From: Lacunisphaera sp.
Lineage (GTDB): Bacteria > Verrucomicrobiota > Verrucomicrobiia > Opitutales > Opitutaceae
Length of the DNA stretch: 42,042 bases
Direction: 5' to 3'
NCBI GenBank assembly: GCA_029945855.1
Contig: JAQSDJ010000090.1
Coordinates: forward strand, 1-42,042
Below the pieces are notes generated by a model that was not told where the DNA came from, searched no databases, and saw only the letters and a program-made list of their open reading frames with translations. The translations under genes were made by a program, and so were the position numbers. The number at the start of each line of letters is the position of its first letter. Within the stretch, counting starts at the first letter, position 1. This document shows, piece after piece, positions 1 through 7,710 of the stretch.

Positions 1-825
1 ATGCTGCCCGGCCCGCCGAACGAACTCCGGCCGATGTTCACCGAGCAGGTGATCCCGCGGCTGACGCAGCGCGGCCTGCTCGCGGAGAGCGAGGCCTACA
101 TCCAGATCCGCAGCGCCGGCGTCGGCGAGTCGGCCCTCGAGACCCTTTTTCAACCGCTCTTCGACCGGCTGCCCGGGCTCGGCATCGCCTTCTGCGCCCA
201 CCTCGGCCAGGTCGACTGCCGCGTCAGCTCGCCCGACGGCCAATACGCCATGGACATCCTCCGCGCGCTGGCCGACGACTGCGCCGCGTTGCTCGGCGAT
301 GATTTCGTCTGTTTCGGGCACGACCGCATGGTGAAGGTCGTGGCCGACCAGCTCCGCGCGCAGAGCCGCACGCTCGCCGTCGCCGAGTCCTGCACCGGCG
401 GCCTGCTGGCCAACTCCTTCACCGACGTCTGCGGCGCCTCCAAGTTCTTCCAGGGCGGCATCGTCTCCTACAGTAATGACTCCAAGATGCTTCTGCTCGA
501 CTGCCCGGAGTGCCTGCTCTCGCAGCACGGGGCCGTCAGTGAAGAATGCGCCGTGGCCATGGCCACCGGGGTCGCGGAACAACTCGGGGCGGACTACGGC
601 GTGGCCATCACCGGCTTCGCCGGCCCGACCGGCGGCGTGGGCGAGAATCCCGTCGGCACGATCTTCATCGGCCTGCACACGCCCGGCGGCTGCTGGGCCA
701 AGAAGCTCACCTATCCCGGCCCGCGCTGCGCCGTGAAGGAGCGCGCCGTGACCGCCGCCATCGACTGGCTCCGCCGCGAGGTGGTCAAGGAGACGCGCCG
801 CGCCGCCCTGCCGCTGGCGAATTGA
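1..825 (+). CDS. cinA: CinA family protein (nicotinamide-nucleotide amidase), 5'-truncated by the window edge
   Basis: The first residues (MLPGPPNEL, then PMF) match the end of the MoaB/MogA-like N-terminal domain of CinA, so the true start lies upstream of the window. The C-terminal CinA amidase domain fills about residues 105-265. It contains the AESCTGG motif with the candidate nucleophile Ser130 and the GxSGxAGPxGG-like stretch ITGFAGPTGG. The family deamidates nicotinamide mononucleotide in pyridine nucleotide salvage, and some members also have ADP-ribose pyrophosphatase activity from the N-terminal domain. The protein is cytoplasmic. The gene is followed after 15 bases by repeat A and then by holA in the same direction. 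Family assignment is secure; only the N-terminus is missing. Confidence 0.93.
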   Translation: MLPGPPNELRPMFTEQVIPRLTQRGLLAESEAYIQIRSAGVGESALETLFQPLFDRLPGLGIAFCAHLGQVDCRVSSPDGQYAMDILRALADDCAALLGDDFVCFGHDRMVKVVADQLRAQSRTLAVAESCTGGLLANSFTDVCGASKFFQGGIVSYSNDSKMLLLDCPECLLSQHGAVSEECAVAMATGVAEQLGADYGVAITGFAGPTGGVGENPVGTIFIGLHTPGGCWAKKLTYPGPRCAVKERAVTAAIDWLRREVVKETRRAALPLAN

Positions 826-840
826 GGGGGTAGGGCCCGG

Positions 841-902
841 GTAGGGGCGCTTGCCCTCAAGCGCCTTTCCTCAAGGGCCGTTGGGGGCAACGGCCCCTAC
901 CG
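841..902. repeat. Interspersed palindromic repeat, family A (copy 1)
   Basis: This copy runs from a GTAGGGGCGCTTG segment to a perfect GGGCCGTTG/CAACGGCCC inverted repeat and ends CCCCTACC. A second copy lies at 7632-7692, and a degenerate related piece lies near 9413-9448. The copy sits between cinA and holA. The ORF could be extended into this repeat, but the extension is repeat-derived and not protein-like. Confidence 0.85.
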
Positions 903-952
903 GTGACTTTTTTCGTGCGCTTTCGCGGGTTTCGTGGGCAAATCCCCGCCCG

Positions 953-2071
953 ATGCCCGCCGCCACCAAAAACTTCGCGTTCCTCTGCGGTCCCGACGAC
1001 TTCATCGTCAACCGCCTCGGGCAGGAGCGCTTCGCGACCCTGGCGGCCGAGGCGAACGCGGACGACTTCTCGCGCGAGATCATCAGCGGCTTCGCGGCCA
1101 ACGTCGACGAGGTCGGCGCGGCGGTGAACCGCTTCCGCGACGCCGTGCAGACCGTCCCGATGTTCGGCGGCAAGCGCGTCGTGTGGTTCAAGGACGTCAA
1201 CTTTCTGGCCGACACCGTGACCGGCCGCGCCGAGGGCACGCTCGAGCAGGTGGCGGCCCTGCAGGAACTGCTGGAAAAGGTGAACGCCGAAGAGGTCGCC
1301 ATCGTCATCACCGCCGCGCCGATCGACCGCCGCCGCTCCTTCCCGAAATGGTGCGAGGGCCATGCCGACTTCACGCTCGCGGGCGGCGACGGCGAGTCCG
1401 CCGGCGACGCGCTGGCGGGCGTGGCGATCGAGGAGGCGAAGGCCAGCGGCGCCACGTTCGGCGAGGGCGCGCTCGAACTCCTGCTCGCCAAGGTCGGCCC
1501 CAACACCCGCCTGCTCACCGAGGAGACGCGCAAGCTCGCCACCTATGCCGGTGCAGGGGCCGCGATCGAGCCGGCGCACATCGACGAGCTGACGCCCAAC
1601 TTCGCCGAGGGGGATTTCTTCGAGTCGGCCGAAAAGTTCTTCGCCGGCGACCTGCGGGGCACCATCGCCGCGCTGGAGCGCCATTTCTTCAACGGCGGCG
1701 ACGCCCGCCCCGTCCTCAGCGCGTTGCAGAACCGCAACCGCATCCTCATCCAGTGCCGCGTCCTGCTCGACACCGGCGAACTCCGCGCCCCCGGCCCTTA
1801 CGGCTTCGACAAGTCGGCCTGGGCGCGTGCGGCGGAGGCCTACGCGCGGCACTTCGGCGGCGACACCGAGAAGAGCGCCTACAACCTTTTCACCCAGAAC
1901 CAGTGGTATGTCGGCAAGCTCGTCAGCTCCGGCCGGCTGCCGCCCTTGCGCCGGCTGATCGACAACCAGCAGGAGTTCATCGCCACCTTCGAGGAGATCA
2001 TCCGCCGCCCCAACGACCAGATGACCGTCCTCCGCGAGATGGCCGTGCGGTGTCTGGCGGCGGGCGGGTAG
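953..2071 (+). CDS. holA: DNA polymerase III, delta subunit
   Basis: A 372-residue protein with the HolA fold. It begins MPAATKNFAFLCGPDDF, matching the usual N-terminal 'FLxGxDxF' strand, and includes FGGKRVVWFKDVNFL and later TRLLTEETRKLATYAG, which correspond to conserved delta-subunit segments. The C-terminal collar domain contains DARPVLSALQNRNRILIQC. The delta subunit is the clamp-loader wrench that opens the beta sliding clamp at the replisome. The ATG at 953 is chosen because the 34 codons upstream lie in repeat A and look untranslated. The stop codon TAG (2069-2071) is supplied by the first bases of a family B repeat. Bacterial delta subunits are usually 330-380 residues, which fits. 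Confidence 0.85.
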   Translation: MPAATKNFAFLCGPDDFIVNRLGQERFATLAAEANADDFSREIISGFAANVDEVGAAVNRFRDAVQTVPMFGGKRVVWFKDVNFLADTVTGRAEGTLEQVAALQELLEKVNAEEVAIVITAAPIDRRRSFPKWCEGHADFTLAGGDGESAGDALAGVAIEEAKASGATFGEGALELLLAKVGPNTRLLTEETRKLATYAGAGAAIEPAHIDELTPNFAEGDFFESAEKFFAGDLRGTIAALERHFFNGGDARPVLSALQNRNRILIQCRVLLDTGELRAPGPYGFDKSAWARAAEAYARHFGGDTEKSAYNLFTQNQWYVGKLVSSGRLPPLRRLIDNQQEFIATFEEIIRRPNDQMTVLREMAVRCLAAGG

Positions 2072-2130
2072 GGCGAATCCTCCGGATGAGCCGCGGTGGA
2101 GGGCGGCTCGTCGAGACGACTCGCCCTACC
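2066..2130. repeat. Family B repeat, two copies head-to-head forming a long hairpin
   Basis: A copy of the GGTAGGGCGA...GAGCCGC unit is followed at once by its reverse complement (GGCGGCTCGTCGAGACGACTCGCCCTACC, written here only to name the 3' half at 2102-2130). Together they form an inverted repeat of about 65 bases. Single copies occur at 9455-9486 and 36319-36348. The left edge overlaps the stop codon of holA, so the hairpin could also act as its transcription terminator. Confidence 0.85.
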
Positions 2131-2141
2131 GACGCCGCCCG

Positions 2142-2200
2142 GTGGGCCAGTGAGCTTGCTCACGCCGGACACCTGCGCCTGCCAGCAGGCGGCCTACGCG
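2142..2200. repeat. Interspersed repeat family D (copy 1)
   Basis: The unit begins GTGGGCCAGTGAGCTTGCTC and ends with a GCCTGCCAGCAGGC palindrome. A clearly related copy lies at 3753-3811, with the same order and spacing of both parts. The first 17 bases recur inside both family C repeats, near 5265 and 6135. It fills the gap between holA and purB. Confidence 0.8.
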
Positions 2201-2249
2201 CTCTTTTCCATTGGCAACCCGCGGGGCCTGTCCTATCGCTTTCGCCGCC

Positions 2250-3689
2250 GTGAAGCCGACCGAACCCTCCGCCGAATCCATCCCCAATGTCCTCGCCGGG
2301 CGCTATGCGTCACCGGCCATGCGCGAGATCTGGTCCGCCCACGGGCGCATTTTGCTCGAGCGCGATTTCTGGATCGCGGTCATGAAGGCCCAGCGCGACC
2401 TCGGCGTCGCCATCCCCGCCGAGGCCATCAAGGACTACGAGCGCGTCCGCCTCGACGTCGACCTCGTCCGCATCGCCGAGCGCGAGCGCGTCACCCTTCA
2501 CGATGTGAAGGCGCGCATCGAGGAATTCTCCGAGCTGGCCAAGCGGCAGTTCATCCACCTCGGCCTCACCAGCCGGGACCTCACGGAAAACGTCGAGCAG
2601 CTGCAGGTGGCCCGCGGGCTGGCGCTCGTGCGGTTCAAGGTCGCGGCCGCCCTCCTCGCGCTGGCGAAGCAGGCCGCGAAGCACCGCGACGTGATGATCA
2701 CCGGCCGCACGCACAACGTCCCGGCGCAGCCGACCACCCTCGGCAAGCGCCTCGCGATGTTCGGCCAGGAACTCCAGCTCGCCCAGGCGCGGCTTGAGGA
2801 CCTCGCCGCCCGCTACCCCGTCCGCGGGCTCAAGGGCGCCGTCGGCACGCAGCTGGACCAGCTCACGCTCCTCGGCGGCGACGCCACCAAGGTCGACCAG
2901 CTCGAGGCGCGCATCGTCAAGCACCTCGGCTTCAAGTCCTCGCTCGCGGCCGTCGGCCAGGTCTACCCGCGCTCGCTCGACTTCGACGTCGTCACCGCGT
3001 TGCACCAGACCGGTGCGGCCGGCGCGAGTTTCGCCACCACGCTGCGGCTCATGGCCGGCGCCGGGCTCCTCACCGAGGGGTTCCAGGAAGGCCAGACCGG
3101 CTCCTCCTCCATGCCGCACAAGATGAACACGCGAAATTGCGAGCGCATCTGCGGCTTCTCCACGATTTTGTCCGGCTACGTCACGATGATCGCCGGCCTC
3201 GCCGGCCACCAGTGGAACGAGGGCGACGTGTCGTGCTCGGTCGTGCGCCGCGTGGCGCTGCCCGACGCCTTCTTCGCCATCGACGGCCTGCTCGAGACCC
3301 TGCTCACGGTGCTGCGCCAGATGGAGGTCTTCCCCGCGGCCATCGCCGCCGAGAACGAGCGCAACCTGCCGTTCCTCGCCACGACCACGATTTTGATGGA
3401 GGCGGTGAAGGGCGGCGCGGGCCGCGAGACCGCCCACGAGGCCATCAAGGAGCACGCCCTCGCCGCCGCCAAGGCGCTGCGCACCGGTGGCGACGCCGAT
3501 CTCCTCGGCCGGCTGGCCGGCGACAAGCGCCTCGGCCTGTCCAAGAAAAAATTGACCGACGTGCTCGCCCAGAGCGAACGCTTCGTCGGCGCCGCCCCGC
3601 ACCAGGTGGATGCGTTTGAGGCGTCGGTCGCCCCGCTCGCCAAGCAGCACAAGGGCGCCGCGGACTACCGCCCGGGAAAATTGCTGTAA
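2250..3689 (+). CDS. purB: Adenylosuccinate lyase
   Basis: A 479-residue fumarase/aspartase-superfamily lyase. It acts twice in purine synthesis, splitting SAICAR and adenylosuccinate to release fumarate. The superfamily signature is present as GSSSMPHKMN, holding the mobile-loop catalytic serine. The TGRTHNVPAQPTTLGKRLA and HLGLTSRDLTEN segments match the other two conserved regions. The start is uncertain. The longest reading frame begins at a TTG (2211), but that lies against repeat D. The GTG at 2250 gives VKPTEPSAESIPNVLAGRY, a typical start for this family. An ATG at 2319 would remove conserved residues. No strong ribosome binding site is visible at any of the three. The gene is followed by repeats E and D, then the phosphofructokinase gene. 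Confidence 0.92.
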   Translation: MKPTEPSAESIPNVLAGRYASPAMREIWSAHGRILLERDFWIAVMKAQRDLGVAIPAEAIKDYERVRLDVDLVRIAERERVTLHDVKARIEEFSELAKRQFIHLGLTSRDLTENVEQLQVARGLALVRFKVAAALLALAKQAAKHRDVMITGRTHNVPAQPTTLGKRLAMFGQELQLAQARLEDLAARYPVRGLKGAVGTQLDQLTLLGGDATKVDQLEARIVKHLGFKSSLAAVGQVYPRSLDFDVVTALHQTGAAGASFATTLRLMAGAGLLTEGFQEGQTGSSSMPHKMNTRNCERICGFSTILSGYVTMIAGLAGHQWNEGDVSCSVVRRVALPDAFFAIDGLLETLLTVLRQMEVFPAAIAAENERNLPFLATTTILMEAVKGGAGRETAHEAIKEHALAAAKALRTGGDADLLGRLAGDKRLGLSKKKLTDVLAQSERFVGAAPHQVDAFEASVAPLAKQHKGAADYRPGKLL

Positions 3690-3712
3690 GATGTTGCAGG
3701 GCGGGATCAGCC

Positions 3713-3745
3713 GTCGCCAAGCCTCTGGCGGACACGGTCGCCGAT
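3713..3745. repeat. Family E repeat fragment
   Basis: The GTCGCCAAGCCTCTGGCGGAC segment resembles the family E unit (CGCCATAGC...GCGACGGCGG and its reverse complement) found at 34684-34731, 35527-35560 and 35670-35704. It is the most diverged member and could be chance similarity. Confidence 0.45.
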
Positions 3746-3752
3746 CCCTCCC

Positions 3753-3811
3753 GTGGGCCAGCGGAGTTTGCTCGCGCCTAAAACTGCGCCCGCCAGCGGG
3801 CTGCCTGCTTA
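3753..3811. repeat. Interspersed repeat family D (copy 2)
   Basis: This begins GTGGGCCAGCGGAGTTTGCTC and ends with the GCGCCCGCCAGCGGGC palindrome. It keeps the order and spacing of copy 1 (2142-2200) with about ten differences. The remainder of the 3690-3922 gap holds no recognisable gene. Its last 60 bases are T-rich and must carry the promoter of the next gene, but I cannot define it. Confidence 0.8.
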
Positions 3812-3922
3812 AGGATTCCCCTCTTTCCAGCCCCCGGGGAGATTTAGTTTGCAACCACCTAGGGCGACCCCTTTTTTGACCCTTCCTTTTGTTTCTTTCC
3901 CAGCTTTAAACCACACCACCTT

Positions 3923-5182
3923 ATGGCAGAAGAATTAGTCGGTAACTGTTTGATCGGCCAATCCGGCGGCCCCACCGCCGTCATCAACGCCAGCGTCGCG
4001 GGCGTTGTTGCCGAAGCCCTTAACCATTCCTGCATCGAGGAAGTTTACGGCTCGCTCAACGGCGTGCTCGGTCTCCTCAACGAGGATTTCGTCGACCTCG
4101 CCGCCGAGTCGCAGCAGGCCATCCGCGGCCTCCGCTACACCCCCGGCGCCGCCCTCGGCACCTGCCGCACCAAGCTGAAGAAGCCCGCCGACTACGACCG
4201 CGTCCTCGAGGTCTTCAAGGCGCACAACATCCGCTATTATTTCCACATCGGCGACGCCGACTCGCAGGAGACCGCCGCCAAGCTCGGCGAGCTCGCCAAG
4301 GCCGCCGCCTACGACCTCCGCGTCATCGGCATCCCGAAGACCGTCGAGAACGACCTCCCCGCCACCGACCACTGCCCCGGCTACGGCAGCGCCCTCAAGT
4401 TCATCGGCGCCACCGTCAAGGAGCTCGCGCTCGACGCCGACGCCATGGGCCAGGGCGACCTCGTCACCATCGTCGAGGTCATGGGCCGCAACACCGGCTG
4501 GCTCGCCGCCGGCGCCTCCCTCGCCAAGCGCCGCGATCACCCGAATGATCCCCCGCACCTCGTCTATCTCCCGGAGGTTCCTTTCACCAACGAGAAGTTC
4601 CTCGATGACGTCCGCCGCGTCCTCAAGCGCGAGAAGCACTGCGTCGTCGTCGCCAGCGAGGGCCTGGTGGACAAGGACGGCAACTACGTCTCCGTCGAGA
4701 CCAGCGCCACCGACACGGCCGGCCATGCCCAGCTCGGCGGCGTCGGCGAGTTCATGAAGGATCTCGTCGAGTCCCAGGTCGGGGCCAAGGCCCGCGTCGC
4801 CCGCCTCGGCGTCGCCCAGCGCGCCGCCGCCCACCTCGCCTCGAAGACGGACGCCGATGAGGCGTTCCTCGTCGGCCAGGCCGCCGTCAAGGCCGCCGTC
4901 AACGGCGAGTCCGACAAGCTCGTCACGCTCGTGCGCGGCGACGGCGACAACTACACCTGCGAGACCGGCCTCTCGGCCCTCACCGATGTCGTCGGCAATC
5001 TCAAGAAGCTGCCCAAGGAGTGGGTCAACGAGGACGGTGTCAGCCTGAACTTCCAGTTCTTCCGCTACGCCACGCCGCTGATCCAGGGCGAGGTCACCGT
5101 GCCCTACGACAACGGCCTGCCCGCCTACGCCCGCCTCGGCAAGGAAGGCGTCAACAAGACGCTGCCCGGTTACGAAGCCTGA
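3923..5182 (+). CDS. pfp: 6-phosphofructokinase, probably pyrophosphate-dependent
   Basis: A 419-residue phosphofructokinase. It opens with IGQSGGPTAVINAS, the N-terminal donor-binding loop of the longer PPi-type clade (GGPT rather than GGDCPG). The donor-specificity position of ATP enzymes is a glycine in GGDG. Here the aligned stretch reads GDADS (residues 110-114), placing Asp113 there, and Lys139 is present in PKTVEND (138-144). Both substitutions are the known signature of PPi-dependent enzymes. MGRNTGW (187-193) forms the fructose-6-phosphate site. The reaction is the reversible phosphorylation of fructose 6-phosphate in cytoplasmic glycolysis and gluconeogenesis. GDADS itself is unusual: GGDDS/T or GGNDS is more common, so the second glycine is missing. 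A second, ATP-type enzyme lies 1.3 kb downstream. Confidence 0.88.
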   Translation: MAEELVGNCLIGQSGGPTAVINASVAGVVAEALNHSCIEEVYGSLNGVLGLLNEDFVDLAAESQQAIRGLRYTPGAALGTCRTKLKKPADYDRVLEVFKAHNIRYYFHIGDADSQETAAKLGELAKAAAYDLRVIGIPKTVENDLPATDHCPGYGSALKFIGATVKELALDADAMGQGDLVTIVEVMGRNTGWLAAGASLAKRRDHPNDPPHLVYLPEVPFTNEKFLDDVRRVLKREKHCVVVASEGLVDKDGNYVSVETSATDTAGHAQLGGVGEFMKDLVESQVGAKARVARLGVAQRAAAHLASKTDADEAFLVGQAAVKAAVNGESDKLVTLVRGDGDNYTCETGLSALTDVVGNLKKLPKEWVNEDGVSLNFQFFRYATPLIQGEVTVPYDNGLPAYARLGKEGVNKTLPGYEA

Positions 5183-5221
5183 GTGTAGGGCCGCCGCTCG
5201 CCGGCGCGCCGCAAATTTTCA

Positions 5222-5342
5222 AGCCGGTCCGCGCGGACCGGCATTCACTTTGGGGTAGGCCAGCGCGCTGGTCCGTGCGACAAGCTCAGGACCCCGAGCC
5301 GGTCGAGGGGCTCGCGCTCTGCGGTCTGGCCGGTGGAACCGG
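5222..5342. repeat. Interspersed repeat family C (copy 1), with terminal hairpin
   Basis: This about 120-base unit begins with the perfect palindrome CCGGTCCGCGCGGACCGG (5224-5241). It continues with the 5' part of family D and contains GACAAGCTCAGGACCCCGAG followed by its partial inverse. Copy 2 at 6102-6219 is about 80% identical over the whole length. The opening hairpin lies 40 bases after the pfp stop and may terminate it, but the T-run behind it is short. Confidence 0.85.
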
Positions 5343-5451
5343 TCCTCCGTGACCGGTTTTCCCGCCGGGCTCCCAACGCGCGTCCAAAACCTGCGCGGAG
5401 CGGGTTCCACCCCCGAGCCGCCCGATCCCGCGCTGCAGTCTTGATCCGGAT

Positions 5452-5502
5452 GTAGCAGCGGCTGTCAGGCCGTTGGTGCAGCCGTCTGACGACGGCTGCT
5501 AC
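5452..5502. repeat. Imperfect inverted repeat (REP-like)
   Basis: The arms GTAGCAGCGGCTGTCAG and CTGACGACGGCTGCTAC pair at 14 of 17 positions around a loop of 17 bases. No second copy is in the window, but the form matches the other intergenic palindromes here. Confidence 0.6.
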
Positions 5503-5612
5503 AAAGTTATCCCGCCCCCCGGTCGGGTAACGCCCCATGGCCGCGGCCGGCGGCAGGGACTAACTTGACCGGTTGGCGATCTCCGCCCGCATCACCACCG
5601 ATTCCGTTCCCC

Positions 5613-6074
5613 ATGAAAACAATCACCCGCGTCCCCGTCCTCCTGCTCGGCTTCGTTTTGCTCACCGCCACCGGTTGCGGCAAAGCCGATCACCAGGATA
5701 AACTCCCGGTCATCCCGCCCCCGGTCGTCGCGGCCCCGGTCCCGCCGGCCGCCGATGCCGCGGCCATCACGGAACAGCTCAAGGCCTTCACCTTCGAGCA
5801 GCGGGCGGAATGCACCGCCCTGGCCCGCGGGCTCGTCCTGCAGGCCGAGGCCGACGTCGCCGCGCTGAAGGCGGGCTACAACGCGATGATGGCCACGCCC
5901 GCCCGCCGCGCCGCCATGGTCGCGCTGGATGCCGCCACCGCCGGCCTGAAGCGCGCCACCGACTTGCTGGACAACGTGAGCGCCGAAACGTGGGGCTCCG
6001 TCCAATCGGGCCTCGTCACCGCCTGGCAGAACCAAGTCGGCGCGCTCGAACAGGCCCGGGCGAATAAGAAATAA
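5613..6074 (+). CDS. Small hypothetical lipoprotein
   Basis: A 153-residue protein starting MKTITRVPVLLLGF, with a hydrophobic segment ending in TATGC. Cys22 is the likely lipidated residue, although the lipobox lacks a leucine at -3. A proline- and valine-rich linker (about 30-50) follows. The rest is alanine-rich and predicted helical: EQLKAFTFEQR, QAEADVAALKAGYNAMM and LEQARANKK at the end. I recognise no domain. The helical, alanine-rich body may form a coiled coil in the periplasm. The ATG at 5613 is preferred because the residues upstream are not signal-like. A strong terminator begins 28 bases after the stop. It is an isolated single gene between two family C repeats. Confidence 0.7.
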   Translation: MKTITRVPVLLLGFVLLTATGCGKADHQDKLPVIPPPVVAAPVPPAADAAAITEQLKAFTFEQRAECTALARGLVLQAEADVAALKAGYNAMMATPARRAAMVALDAATAGLKRATDLLDNVSAETWGSVQSGLVTAWQNQVGALEQARANKK

Positions 6075-6101
6075 GCTCCCCCGCATCACCACGAACTTTC
6101 C

Positions 6102-6130
6102 AGCCGGTCCGCACGGACCGGCTTTTTCTT
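6102..6130 (+). terminator. Intrinsic terminator of the small lipoprotein gene
   Basis: The inverted repeat AGCCGGTCC/GGACCGGCT with a 3-base loop is followed directly by TTTTCTTT. It doubles as the first segment of the second family C repeat, so the repeat family seems to be used as a terminator here. Confidence 0.75.
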
Positions 6131-6219
6131 TGAGTGGGCCAGCGAGCTTGTCCGTTCGACAAGCTCAGGACCCCGAGCCTGTCGAGGGGCTCACGCTCTT
6201 ATGTCTGGCGGATGAAACC
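6102..6219. repeat. Interspersed repeat family C (copy 2)
   Basis: Same order of parts as 5222-5342: GGTCCGCACGGACC hairpin, family D start (GTGGGCCAGCGAGCTTG), GACAAGCTCAGGACCCCGAG with its partial inverse, then GTCTGGCGG. The two copies bracket the small lipoprotein gene in direct orientation, 880 bases apart. Confidence 0.85.
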
Positions 6220-6476
6220 AGTCTTCACGCCGAGCCGCCATCCGGTTCGTGTAGGGGCGGCGCCTTGACGCCGCCCGCGGGCGCCGACCAGCGGCGACCC
6301 TGCAAGCGGAGCGAACCGAGAAGTGGATTCGGTCCTCCTGCCTTTCCTCTGCGACCTCCTGTAAGAGATTCTACCGTGTGTTCCGTGGTGCATAAAGCCC
6401 CTGCTTGAAGATTGAGTTTCATGCCCCGTCCCGCATCATGGGCCGTGGCCGACCACGCCGGCGCGTCACCTTTCTT
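6220..6476. other. Intergenic region upstream of the ATP-type phosphofructokinase
   Basis: No gene seen. It contains a perfect GGGCGGCG/CGCCGCCC-type hairpin (about 6254-6277). It also contains a CCTTTCCTCTGCGACCTCCTG...TTCCGTGGTG stretch (6352-6390), which is low-complexity and resembles short text-like tandem repeats. The promoter of the following gene should lie in the last 80 bases but is not clear. Confidence 0.5.
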
Positions 6477-7580
6477 ATGAAACAACGCATCGGCATCCTC
6501 ACCGGCGGGGGCGATTGCCCCGGCCTGAACGCAGTCATCTACGCGGTCGTCAAGGCCGCTGCCAAGCGCGGTTGGGAAACCCTCGGCATCCTCGGCGGCT
6601 TCGAGGGCCTGCTCGAGCCGGTGCGCACCCGCCCCCTCGACTACCTCGAGATGGACGGCCTCCTCTACCTCGGCGGCACCATCCTCAGCACGTCGAACCG
6701 CGGCCGTTTCGCGGCCAAGGTCGGCCACGGCGAGGCCAAGCAGATCGACCCCGCCATCCTCGCCGAGGCGAAGAAGAACTGCGACGCCCTCGGGCTCAGC
6801 GCGCTCGTCGTCGTCGGCGGCGACGGCTCCCTCTCCATCGGCCTCCAGTGCCTCGAGGCCGGCATCCCCGTCGTCGGCGTGCCCAAGACCATTGACAACG
6901 ACCTCGGCGGCACGGTTGTCACCTTCGGCTTCGACACCGCGGTGTCCTTCGCCACCGACGCGCTCGACCGGCTCCGGCCGACCGCGACGAGCCACAACCG
7001 CGTCATGGTCGTCGAGATGATGGGCCGCTACGCCGGCTGGATCGCCGCGCACGCCGGCATCGCCGGCGGCGCCAGCGTCATCCTCATCCCCGAGATCCCC
7101 TTCAACTACGACAGCATCTGCCGCAAGATCATGGCCCGCGAGGCCGAGGGAAAACATTTCACCCTCATCGCCGTCGCCGAGGGCGCCCGCGAGCAGGACA
7201 AGGACTTCGTCACCTCCACGCCCCCGATGGGCGGCAAGGCCGACGCGCAGCGCGAGGCCCGGCTCGGCGGCATTGCCTCCGTCGTCGCCGCCGAGGTGCA
7301 GCAGCGCACGGGCAAGGAGACGCGCACCGTCGTGCTCGGCCACCTGCAGCGCGGCGGCGTGCCCACGACCTTCGACCGGCTCATCTGCACGCGCTTCGGC
7401 GCCCGGGCGGTCACGCTCATCGCGGAGAAGAAGTTCGGCCGCATGGTCGCGCTCCGTCCGCCCGACACCACCGACGTGGCCATCAGCGAGGCCGTGGGCA
7501 AGCTCCGCACCGTCCCCACCGACGGCGACCTCATCCAGACCGGCAAGGCCCTCGGCATCTGCTGGGGAAACGACTGGTAG
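6477..7580 (+). CDS. pfkA: 6-phosphofructokinase, probably ATP-dependent
   Basis: A 367-residue phosphofructokinase starting MKQRIGILTGGGDCPGLNA, the classic donor-binding loop. The donor-specificity motif is GGDGS (114-118) with glycine, as in ATP enzymes, while PKTIDND (136-142) carries a lysine. This Gly/Lys combination is known from actinobacterial-type ATP-dependent members. MMGRYAGW forms the sugar-phosphate site, and GHLQRGG near residue 285 is the C-terminal signature. It commits fructose 6-phosphate to glycolysis in the cytoplasm. The ATG at 6477 is chosen over an in-frame ATG at 6405 because only the later one begins at the conserved first beta strand. It is paired with the pyrophosphate-type enzyme upstream, which suggests condition-dependent use of the two donors (inference). 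Confidence 0.9.
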   Translation: MKQRIGILTGGGDCPGLNAVIYAVVKAAAKRGWETLGILGGFEGLLEPVRTRPLDYLEMDGLLYLGGTILSTSNRGRFAAKVGHGEAKQIDPAILAEAKKNCDALGLSALVVVGGDGSLSIGLQCLEAGIPVVGVPKTIDNDLGGTVVTFGFDTAVSFATDALDRLRPTATSHNRVMVVEMMGRYAGWIAAHAGIAGGASVILIPEIPFNYDSICRKIMAREAEGKHFTLIAVAEGAREQDKDFVTSTPPMGGKADAQREARLGGIASVVAAEVQQRTGKETRTVVLGHLQRGGVPTTFDRLICTRFGARAVTLIAEKKFGRMVALRPPDTTDVAISEAVGKLRTVPTDGDLIQTGKALGICWGNDW

Positions 7581-7631
7581 GGTGCGGGGGTGGGGCGCGA
7601 CCTCCGGGCGCGCCGGCTCGGCGGGTTTGTG

Positions 7632-7692
7632 GTAGGGGCGCTTGACCCCCAGAGCCCTCAATCAAGGGCCGTTGGGGGCAACGGCCCCTACC
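7632..7692. repeat. Interspersed palindromic repeat, family A (copy 2)
   Basis: This matches 841-902 almost base for base at both ends: GTAGGGGCGCTTG at the left, then GGGCCGTTGGGGGCAACGGCCC and CTACC at the right. It sits between the convergent stops of the phosphofructokinase and the histidine kinase and could terminate both. Confidence 0.87.
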
Positions 7693-7710
7693 TTGCTCCC
7701 TGCGCTTTGC

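Noticed and set aside
2211-2249. TTG start for purB
   Set aside because: It abuts repeat D and adds residues not found at the start of the family; the GTG at 2250 is preferred, though neither has a strong ribosome binding site.
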